The position numbers were made by a program, and so were the translations under genes. From an uncultured Spartobacteria bacterium (GTDB lineage Bacteria > Verrucomicrobiota > Verrucomicrobiae > Chthoniobacterales > UBA6821), in assembly GCA_903919105.1 (NCBI GenBank), contig CAIXGT010000147.1:1-5127 (forward strand): a stretch of DNA of 5,127 nucleotides, given 5' to 3'. The notes beneath the pieces are model-generated. The model was not told the DNA's origin. It worked only from the letters and a program-made list of their open reading frames with translations, and ran no database searches. This document shows, piece after piece, positions 1 to 5,127 of the stretch. Each line of letters starts with the position of its first letter. The first letter of the stretch is position 1.

Positions 1-1906
1 CGTAAGCGGCGTTAAGTCTCAATTCGGGATAGGTGAGGTAGAGCTCATCCTTGCACCTTGTGACGCCCACATAGAAAAGCCGCCGCTCCTCTTCAAGGGC
101 ATTGTCATCCTCCATCGAGCGAGTTCCTGGGAACATTCCTTCCGTCAGCCACGTCAGAAAGACTACCTGCCATTCGAGTCCCTTGGCTTGGTGAATACTT
201 GAGAGGCAGACACGGTCCTCTTCGTCATCACGACCGGTCACCTCGCTGGTCTCGGTCCCTCCTAGTAGGGTGAGCTGCGCTAGGAACTCATCCGTCTGTT
301 CAAACTGCTTCGCGTAGTTGGCCAGCGTGTTCAGGTCATCACGGCGGGCCTCATAGTTGGCGAACTTGGCCTGCATGTAATCGTCGTAGAGTGACTTCAT
401 AACAGCATTGATCATGTCGGATGGGGGGGCTGGCTCTCCCTTGGGTGCAAGTTCGGTCAGAGTAGCCACCAGCTGATTCCAGGAACCCTGGGCCTTGGAG
501 GGAGGCTTGCACCCTTTATCAAGAAGAGAAAAACTCCGTCCTCCCTCCAGGAGTTTCATGGCCTGTTGCCAGAGATTCTCGGCCGTCTTGTTGCCGATGC
601 CGGGAAGTAAGCGCGCCATGCGTTTGAAGGCGACCTCGTCGTTGGGATTAATGGCGAACTTCAGAAAGGCCGCCACGTCCTTGATATGGGCCTGCTCGAA
701 GAAACGCAGTCCGCTCGTGATGCCAAAGGGAATGCCGCGTCTGGTGAATTCCAACTGGATTTCCATGGAATGATAGTGGGCGCGGTAGAGTACAGCTATC
801 TCGCGGAAATCAATCCCTTCGTCATTTAGTTCCAACACGCGTTGGGCAATGAAGGAAGCCTGTTCGTTATTGGTGGCAAGTGGGACCAGGGCCGGTTTGC
901 TTATGGCCTCCTTGCGGACGGCCTGCAGTTCCTTGGGAAACTGGCGGGGGTTGTTCAGAATGGAAGCGTTCGCCAGCTCCAGGACCTGGGGGACACTCCG
1001 GTAGTTTGTCTCGATCCTGTGAATGACAGAATCCGGATAGCGCTTAGGGAATTCGAGGATGTTCGCGAAGTCAGCTCCTCTCCACGAATAGATCGACTGG
1101 GCATCGTCCCCGACGACCATGATGTGCTTGTGCATGGATGCCAATGTGTCAATGAGTCCAGCCTGCAGTCTGTTCGTGTCCTGGTACTCGTCGACTAGGA
1201 TGGCGCGGAAGCGGCGCTGGTAGGTTGCTGCAATCTCTGGATTGGTCAGCAGAAGCTCATGGGTCTTGGAAAGAAGGTCGTCGAAATCCAGCGCATTCAC
1301 TTCCTTCTTTCGACCTTCGTAAGCTGAGGCGACTTGGGCGATCTGATCTTCCAAATCGATGAAGTACCTGTAACGGCGTGCCAGCAGCGTGCGGAGAGTG
1401 TCACCCGTGTTGCATCCCAGGCTGATCAGCTCCGCAAGAACCTGACCCTTGGGAAAGCGCTTATCATTGGTGCGGAATCCCAGGCGCGCAACGACGGATT
1501 CCAACAATTCCTCCTGATCCTCCCGATCCATGATCGTGAATCCTTGATTGAACCCCACCGCTTCCGGGTGACGTCTCAGTATCCGGTGGCCGATCGAGTG
1601 GAAGGTGCCGCTCCAGAGGCCTTCCGAAGCACCGGGTAGGAGCATGTTCACTCGTTCGAGCATCTCCCGGGCGGCCTTGTTGGTAAAGGTCAGCAGGAGA
1701 ATCTCACCCGGTCGGTATCCTTGCTCGAGCAGCCATGCAACCCGATAGGTCAGGGTTCTGGTCTTGCCGGTTCCCGCGCCAGCAATCACGAGATGCGCTC
1801 CCGATGGAGAGGTTACGGCATTCAGTTGCTGCTCATTCAGTTCTTTCGCAAAGTCGATGCCGCTACCCGATCCCTGCGCAGGGTGGAGCTGGTAGCTCCT
1901 GCTCAT
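1..1906 (-). CDS. UvrD/PcrA-type superfamily 1A DNA helicase, C-terminus cut off by window edge
   Basis: ATP-driven 3'-5' DNA helicase of the UvrD/PcrA/Rep family, which acts in the cytoplasm in nucleotide-excision and mismatch repair and in clearing proteins from DNA. I translated the minus strand by hand: 635 residues run without a stop to the window edge. All helicase motifs are present in order: Q motif LNEQQ near residue 23, Walker A AGAGTGKT at 42-49, motif Ia LTFTNKAA at 72-79, TFHS at 101-104, Walker B VDEYQD at 238-243, motif III VGDDAQSIYSWRGA at 265-278, motif IV NYRS at 301-304, motif V IHQAKGLEW at 571-579 and motif VI EERRLFYVGVTR at 606-617. Only the short tail after motif VI is missing, so the full protein is probably about 650-750 residues. 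The ATG shares ATGA with the stop of the upstream carboxypeptidase gene. No good Shine-Dalgarno is visible, so coupled initiation is likely. UvrD, PcrA and Rep paralogues cannot be told apart here, so no symbol is given. Confidence 0.96.
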   Translation of the reverse strand, partial: MSRSYQLHPAQGSGSGIDFAKELNEQQLNAVTSPSGAHLVIAGAGTGKTRTLTYRVAWLLEQGYRPGEILLLTFTNKAAREMLERVNMLLPGASEGLWSGTFHSIGHRILRRHPEAVGFNQGFTIMDREDQEELLESVVARLGFRTNDKRFPKGQVLAELISLGCNTGDTLRTLLARRYRYFIDLEDQIAQVASAYEGRKKEVNALDFDDLLSKTHELLLTNPEIAATYQRRFRAILVDEYQDTNRLQAGLIDTLASMHKHIMVVGDDAQSIYSWRGADFANILEFPKRYPDSVIHRIETNYRSVPQVLELANASILNNPRQFPKELQAVRKEAISKPALVPLATNNEQASFIAQRVLELNDEGIDFREIAVLYRAHYHSMEIQLEFTRRGIPFGITSGLRFFEQAHIKDVAAFLKFAINPNDEVAFKRMARLLPGIGNKTAENLWQQAMKLLEGGRSFSLLDKGCKPPSKAQGSWNQLVATLTELAPKGEPAPPSDMINAVMKSLYDDYMQAKFANYEARRDDLNTLANYAKQFEQTDEFLAQLTLLGGTETSEVTGRDDEEDRVCLSSIHQAKGLEWQVVFLTWLTEGMFPGTRSMEDDNALEEERRLFYVGVTRCKDELYLTYPELRLNAAY

Positions 1907-2844
1907 GAGGTTGGCTTTTTCGAGAGTGAGTGGTGACGGTGATGTTTTTTCACTTTCGGCGCGACCTGATCGCCTGACCCATGCTGATTCCCGGTTTTCC
2001 GGCTAGCGACCGTAACGGTTGATTTACTCTCCTGGGGGAGGCCGAGAGCCCACCTCAGCATGCGAGCGGAATCAGTAAAGACCCGCTCTTTGCTGCTGCC
2101 CAGAATCACCGTGATGACCTCCCTGCCGTTGTAGCTTCCACTGGAGACCAGGCAATGCTTTGCCTTGTCAGTGTATCCAGTCTTCATGCCGGTGCAGAAC
2201 CAGTTTTCCCTCATGGTTTGGTTTGTGTTACGAAGCATGTGGACATGGCCGTCGGCATAGCGGAAGGGAAGATATTTGGTGCCCATGATGGGTCGAAGAA
2301 TCGGGTTCGCATAGGCGGCCCGTGCGACTTTTGACATATCTGCAGCCGTGGAATATTGGTCCTCTGCGGGTAGCCCGTTCGGATTAACAAAGTGCGAGGA
2401 ATTCATTCCCAGACTGACGGCCTTGCTATTCATCAGGTTGGCAAAATCTTCGATGCTTCCCCCTGTATCACGTCCCAGAGTACGCGCCACATCATTTGGG
2501 CTCTTCACGAGAAGCGCGGTGAGAAGAGTTCCCTTGGTGTAAGCAGTTCCTGGTTTTAACTGCAGAGTGGTTGGTTCGGCTATCTCGTCGATCGGTTGGA
2601 TCACCACTTCCTTGTCGAGGTTTCCCTGTTCGGCAACGATGAGCGAGGTCAGGAGTTTCTGGGTACTGCCGACCGGGCGCTTCTCGTCCGGATTTCTCTG
2701 ATACAGTACATCTCCGGAATTCGCATCCACAACCACGACCGAAACTCCCTTTACATCAGGGGGTGGGGATGGGAAAGGGGTTGTGGAGCCAAATATCGGA
2801 GTCGAGAGAGAGAGTAGAATCAGCGGAAAGAAAATGTTCTTCAT
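1903..2844 (-). CDS. D-alanyl-D-alanine carboxypeptidase, peptidase family S11 (penicillin-binding protein 5/6-like)
   Basis: Exported serine DD-carboxypeptidase that removes the terminal D-Ala from peptidoglycan pentapeptides in the periplasm, limiting cross-linking. Using the ATG at 2844 the protein has 313 residues. It starts with a Sec signal peptide (MKNIFFPLILLSLSTPIFG, cleavage probably just after), followed by the three S11 active-site motifs: STQK with nucleophile S60 and K63, SPN at 115-117 (the usual form is SGN or SAN), and KTG at 221-223. HFVNPNGLP, at about residues 151-159, is also typical of the family. The frame stays open upstream to an ATG at 2958, but that start would put 38 non-signal residues before the signal peptide and overlap the TPR gene by 80 bases, so it is rejected. 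The C-terminus ends in a Lys/His-rich tail (KKHHRHHSLSKK) rather than an obvious amphipathic membrane anchor. At about 310 residues it seems to keep the catalytic domain but lack a full PBP5 C-terminal domain. The stop overlaps the helicase start by 4 bases. Confidence 0.93.
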   Translation of the reverse strand: MKNIFFPLILLSLSTPIFGSTTPFPSPPPDVKGVSVVVVDANSGDVLYQRNPDEKRPVGSTQKLLTSLIVAEQGNLDKEVVIQPIDEIAEPTTLQLKPGTAYTKGTLLTALLVKSPNDVARTLGRDTGGSIEDFANLMNSKAVSLGMNSSHFVNPNGLPAEDQYSTAADMSKVARAAYANPILRPIMGTKYLPFRYADGHVHMLRNTNQTMRENWFCTGMKTGYTDKAKHCLVSSGSYNGREVITVILGSSKERVFTDSARMLRWALGLPQESKSTVTVASRKTGNQHGSGDQVAPKVKKHHRHHSLSKKPTS

Positions 2845-2878
2845 GGGACTTGAATGTTCGGATTTTGAAAATGGAGCT

Positions 2879-3631
2879 TCAGTGAAGCGTGGATTTTGTG
2901 GAATCAGAGGGCTGGCTTGCAACTGATTTGGCGATGAGGTTTTCGATGACCTGATCACGTTTGGCTCCGAGATCCAACGCGCGTTGATAATGTCGTCTTG
3001 CCAACTCGATCAGCGGGGGATTACGCCCCAAATAGAGCACCGCGAGATTAAAGTTCGCGTCCGCATAGTTCGGGTCGAGTTGGACAGCGCGACGCAGTTC
3101 CTGCTCGGAAGCTTCGCCCCAGCCCCTCCGTCCTGCCGCCATGCCCAGATAGTTGTGCGCCCGAGGATTGTTTTCGTCATGGAGGGTGGCTTGGGCTAGG
3201 TAGGCGAAGGCCTCGTCGTCCCTTTTCTGTTCGAGAGCATTCATGCCGAGCAACTTCCAGGCAGCTGCATTATCGAGGTCAAGTGATAGCGCTTTTCTCA
3301 GCATCGTTCGCGACTCCTCAAGCCTGCCGAGTCTCGTTTTCACGGCTGCGGCACTGACGAGAAGGGATGGTATGTTCGGGGCCATGCCAAGAGCACGGGA
3401 GTAAAGGGAATCAGCTTTCTCAAATTGCCCCTTGGCGAATGATTGCTCGGCTTCCTTTATCAGCGGAAGAACTGCCTGCGGTATTATGGCCTCCTGAAAT
3501 TGATGCGGCTTATTGATGGAGAGATCGTCATGAGCAGTGGCAGAGACAGGGGCAGCCTTGGTTTCATTTGTGAGAAGGCCACTTCCTAGGATGCTCAGGA
3601 GTAGAAACCAACGAATAAGTTCTCCTCTCAT
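2879..3631 (-). CDS. Secreted TPR-repeat protein
   Basis: A 250-residue protein with an N-terminal Sec signal peptide (RWFLLLSILGSGLL hydrophobic core, likely cleavage near A26 in TKAAP), so probably periplasmic or envelope-associated. After a linker, about five tandem tetratricopeptide repeats can be read at roughly residues 57-87, 88-121, 122-155, 156-189 and 190-223. Each has the alternating small/large pattern and a closing helix such as RALGMAP, KALSLDLDN, RAVQLDPNY or RALDLGAK. TPR arrays are protein-binding scaffolds; no catalytic motif is visible and the partner is unknown. The start ATG lies in the ATGA overlap with the proC stop, and no clear Shine-Dalgarno precedes it. The next gene downstream is a periplasmic carboxypeptidase, so a shared envelope role is possible but is only inferred from position. 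The tail is Ser/Thr/Lys-rich and probably disordered. Confidence 0.88.
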   Translation of the reverse strand: MRGELIRWFLLLSILGSGLLTNETKAAPVSATAHDDLSINKPHQFQEAIIPQAVLPLIKEAEQSFAKGQFEKADSLYSRALGMAPNIPSLLVSAAAVKTRLGRLEESRTMLRKALSLDLDNAAAWKLLGMNALEQKRDDEAFAYLAQATLHDENNPRAHNYLGMAAGRRGWGEASEQELRRAVQLDPNYADANFNLAVLYLGRNPPLIELARRHYQRALDLGAKRDQVIENLIAKSVASQPSDSTKSTLH

Positions 3632-4440
3632 GAATTAATTGGTGGCGAGGAGAGTTCGATAGAACGATTTCGGGCAGCCCGTATTGAGGCGCGGACGATA
3701 CCGGGGAAGCCTTCATTTTCCAACACTTCAAGCCCAGCGGCCGTGGTGCCGGCTGGACTGGTGATCTCCGCGCGCAGGGCCAGGGGAGTCTGATCAGTTT
3801 CGTTGACAAGGGCTGCAGCCGCGGCAAGGGCGCCGGCTGCTAGGGTCTTTGCCAGCTCTGGTTCCAGTCCACCATCGATTCCCCCCTGTGCCATGGCTTC
3901 CAGCATCAGCAGGGCAAAAGCAGGACCGCTTCCGCTCACAGCGGTGACGGTGTCGAGATCGCTCTCTCGGACGACAAGAGCAGATCCCGCGGAGGAAAAG
4001 ATCACCGTTGCCATCTTTAAATCCTCTTCGGTGCTGGAATGATGGGGAGCGATTGCGGTGATCCCCTTGCGGAGTCTGACTGCCGTATTGGGCATGGAGC
4101 GAATTACTCTTACTTTCCCATTGGCTGCCCGGAACAGGTCCTCGGAGCGGATACCGGCAACGATCGAGATCAGAAGTTTTCCCTCAAGCTCCGAAGCAAC
4201 GGATGCGGTGACTGCGGTGGCCTGTGCGGGTTTCACACAGAGAAAGACGATCTCGGCATCGCGAATAGCCTCGGCGTTGGAACAGGCGGACTTCACGCCT
4301 AGTGAGGAGGCTGTCTGCTGGGCGGATTCGCGTGTGCTCGACGAAACAATGACCCTGTCACCCGTAGTCAGTCCGGAAGCCAGCATCCCGCGGATAAGGG
4401 CACCCCCCATTTTTCCTGCTCCAAGCACTGCGTAATTCAT
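3628..4440 (-). CDS. proC: Pyrroline-5-carboxylate reductase
   Basis: Cytoplasmic enzyme for the last step of proline synthesis: it reduces 1-pyrroline-5-carboxylate to L-proline with NAD(P)H. The 270-residue length is normal for the family. An N-terminal Rossmann fold is shown by GAGKMGGALIRG at residues 7-18, followed by the conserved VKPAQ (69-73) and MPNTA (116-120). The C-terminal dimerisation and substrate domain carries AVSGSGPAF (167-175) and the ProC signature EITSPAGTTAAGLEVLE (225-241). The ATG at 4440 places the Rossmann glycines at the expected distance from the start. The preceding bases give only a weak purine-rich stretch (AAAGTGA) as ribosome site. It is the first gene of the leftward block and its TGA overlaps the ATG of the TPR gene. 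It is divergent from the ABC ATPase unit. Nothing is missing or broken. Confidence 0.97.
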   Translation of the reverse strand: MNYAVLGAGKMGGALIRGMLASGLTTGDRVIVSSSTRESAQQTASSLGVKSACSNAEAIRDAEIVFLCVKPAQATAVTASVASELEGKLLISIVAGIRSEDLFRAANGKVRVIRSMPNTAVRLRKGITAIAPHHSSTEEDLKMATVIFSSAGSALVVRESDLDTVTAVSGSGPAFALLMLEAMAQGGIDGGLEPELAKTLAAGALAAAAALVNETDQTPLALRAEITSPAGTTAAGLEVLENEGFPGIVRASIRAARNRSIELSSPPINS

Positions 4441-4566
4441 ACATTCACTTTAAGGGAGAGATGCCATGGCGCAAGGCTTCGAGGTAAGTCATGAAGTGAA
4501 AACATCAATGAGACAATTGCAGGATGCCTTGCGGAAACGTCCCTTGGGCGATTACTTTGGCGATAA
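4441..4566. promoter_or_regulatory. Divergent intergenic region between proC and the ABC ATPase gene
   Basis: This 126-base spacer separates the leftward operon from the rightward ATPase unit, so it is expected to contain the promoter of proC and at least part of the promoter or leader of the ATPase gene. I read both strands and found no convincing -35/-10 pair. Candidate boxes, for example TACATT on the plus strand near 4439-4444, match the consensus only partly and lack a good partner. A 7-base inverted repeat, TTCACTT at 4444-4450 and AAGTGAA at 4494-4500, lies within it with a 43-base gap. A possible small ORF starts inside it at 4466. The regulatory role is inferred from gene orientation alone. 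Confidence 0.5.
4453..4458 (+). promoter_or_regulatory. Shine-Dalgarno sequence in front of the 4466 leader ORF
   Basis: AGGGAG lies 7 bases before the ATG at 4466, which is near-ideal sequence and spacing for a ribosome binding site. It is the best such match near any start in this window, and it favours 4466 over the overlapping out-of-frame ATG at 4461, which is only 2 bases away and opens just 8 codons. It also lies in the untranslated region just upstream of the proC start on the other strand. Confidence 0.45.
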
Positions 4567-4588
4567 ATGCTCTCCCTGGATCAACTGA
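4466..4588 (+). CDS. Possible 40-residue leader ORF overlapping the ABC ATPase start
   Basis: A small ORF of 40 codons (begins MAQGFEVSHEV, ends GDKCSPWIN, stop TGA at 4586-4588). I do not recognise the peptide. It is hydrophilic, with a short helix-prone middle (MRQLQDALRKR), and has no signal peptide, membrane segment or attenuator-like run of one amino acid. Support comes from the good Shine-Dalgarno at 4453-4458 and from its position: it fills the spacer and its last 22 bases overlap the start of the ATPase gene in another frame. That gene has no clear ribosome site of its own, so reading through this ORF could deliver ribosomes to the ATPase start. It could equally be a chance ORF in a 5' leader; 40 codons is short enough for that. 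Confidence 0.35.
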   Translation: MAQGFEVSHEVKTSMRQLQDALRKRPLGDYFGDKCSPWIN

Positions 4589-5127
4589 CCCTGACTCTCG
4601 GCACGGAAGAGGAATCTCCACGACTTCTTTCCCAAATCTCCGCCACGTTTAAACGCGGGGAGTTCATCGCAGTGATCGGCCCCTCCGGTTGCGGCAAAAG
4701 CACCCTTCTGAAAATGATCGCTGGGATCGCCACTGGTCAGGAAGAGGGAACAATCCATTGGGATGGTCGGAATCTGGCTGATGAGGATTTCAACCCATCG
4801 GAATTCGGCTATGTCCCTCAGTTCAGCATCGCTTACGAGAATTTGACGGTTGGGGAATGTGTCGAGTATTCCGCCAGACTGCGTGTCAGCGGACAGAGCG
4901 GAGCAGAGCGAGATACAATGGTTGCCCGTCTTCTCGGGGAGGTCGGCATGGGAGAATTCCGCGATCGTCCTGTGAAGGTGCTTTCAGGAGGACAAAAGCG
5001 CCGCTTGGCCCTGGCGATGGAACTGGTGAGCAGTCCTCCGATTCTGCTTTGCGATGAGGTCACAAGCGGCTTGGACCCTCGGTCCGAAGACGAGATTGTG
5101 AATCTCCTGAGGAACGTCGCCCGTGAC
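4567..5127 (+). CDS. ABC transporter ATP-binding domain, C-terminus cut off by window end
   Basis: Nucleotide-binding domain that powers an ABC transporter at the cytoplasmic membrane face. The first 187 residues are present, with no stop before the edge. Motifs in order: Walker A GPSGCGKST at 38-46, Q-loop Q85 in YVPQFS, ABC signature LSGGQKRR at 139-146, Walker B ILLCDE with D163 and catalytic E164, and D-loop SGLD at 167-170. The H-loop histidine lies beyond the window. An in-frame TAA at 4564-4566 directly precedes the ATG, so this is the earliest possible start, and no good Shine-Dalgarno precedes it. The Walker B/D-loop reads DEVTSGLD, with Val for the usual Pro. TSGLD and AMEL after the signature recall ABCG/White-type exporters, in which a membrane domain often follows in the same polypeptide. 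That, the substrate and the direction of transport cannot be judged from the part visible. Confidence 0.94.
   Translation, partial: MLSLDQLTLTLGTEEESPRLLSQISATFKRGEFIAVIGPSGCGKSTLLKMIAGIATGQEEGTIHWDGRNLADEDFNPSEFGYVPQFSIAYENLTVGECVEYSARLRVSGQSGAERDTMVARLLGEVGMGEFRDRPVKVLSGGQKRRLALAMELVSSPPILLCDEVTSGLDPRSEDEIVNLLRNVARD

Noticed and set aside
423..429. Run of seven G (C7 in the coding strand) inside the helicase gene, considered as a phase-variable or frameshift site
   Set aside because: The reading frame is continuous through it and the run is short. It is in a variable linker region and nothing else suggests switching.
842..1198. 118-codon plus-strand ORF and others at 495-773, 1334-1639 and 1721-1936
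   Set aside because: All are antisense to the continuous helicase reading frame, which carries every expected motif. No independent coding evidence was seen.
2804..2814. GAGAGAGAGAG tract in the carboxypeptidase signal-peptide coding region, considered as a slippage repeat
   Set aside because: Five and a half dinucleotide units are too few for convincing phase variation, and the Leu/Ser-rich signal core explains the CT-rich codons.
2845..2878. Possible terminator or promoter in the 34-base gap between the TPR and carboxypeptidase genes (ATTTTGAAAAT element)
   Set aside because: The arms are separated by a single base and cannot form a hairpin, no GC stem or U-run is present, and the gap is too short to hold a clear promoter.
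4058..4435. 125-codon plus-strand ORF opposite proC, with other plus-strand ORFs at 3803-4042 and 4039-4302
   Set aside because: They lie wholly antisense to a clear, intact proC, overlap one another in different frames and show no recognisable domain. They are frame shadows of a GC-biased gene.
4461..4487. Eight-codon ORF starting at ATG 4461
   Set aside because: It is only 2 bases from the ribosome site, is very short, and overlaps the better placed start at 4466.
4833..5063. Minus-strand ORFs at 4833-5063 and 4552-4758, and the plus-strand ORF at 4857-5057
   Set aside because: They are out of frame with, or antisense to, the ABC ATPase domain, whose motifs are intact through the whole stretch.

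Overview
This window looks like a normal, gene-dense stretch of a bacterial chromosome of moderate GC content (clearly above 50% by eye). No RNA gene, insertion sequence, CRISPR array or prophage signature was seen. The gene order, the composition and the style of the proteins suggest a Verrucomicrobiota-like (PVC group) bacterium. In particular the ABC ATPase has a DEVTSGLD Walker B/D-loop, and proC, a secreted TPR protein, a DD-carboxypeptidase and a UvrD-type helicase follow one another. This taxonomic guess is an inference from memory of such proteins and was not tested.

Leftward block (minus strand, read from about 4440 down to 1): four genes in tight succession. They are proC (pyrroline-5-carboxylate reductase, 4440-3628), an exported TPR-repeat protein (3631-2879), an S11-family D-alanyl-D-alanine carboxypeptidase (2844-1903) and a UvrD/PcrA-type DNA helicase (1906 down to the window edge, C-terminus missing). 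Two of the three junctions are 4-base ATGA stop/start overlaps (proC/TPR and carboxypeptidase/helicase). The third junction is a 34-base gap. This is the layout of a single co-transcribed, translationally coupled operon, although the functions are unrelated: proline synthesis, envelope or protein scaffolding, cell-wall trimming and DNA repair.

Rightward block (plus strand, from about 4466 to the right edge): a divergent transcription unit begins with a possible 40-codon leader ORF that has a good Shine-Dalgarno sequence. Its end overlaps the start of an ABC-transporter ATP-binding domain (4567 onward, cut by the window end). The ATPase start codon follows an in-frame TAA directly and has no clear ribosome binding site of its own, so coupling to the leader ORF is a reasonable hypothesis.

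The shared spacer between the two blocks (4441-4566) must hold both promoters, but no convincing -35/-10 pair could be read. Nothing here amounts to a clear new biological system. The points most worth a check are the leader ORF/ATPase overlap, the mixed-function coupled operon, and the histidine/lysine-rich tail of the carboxypeptidase.
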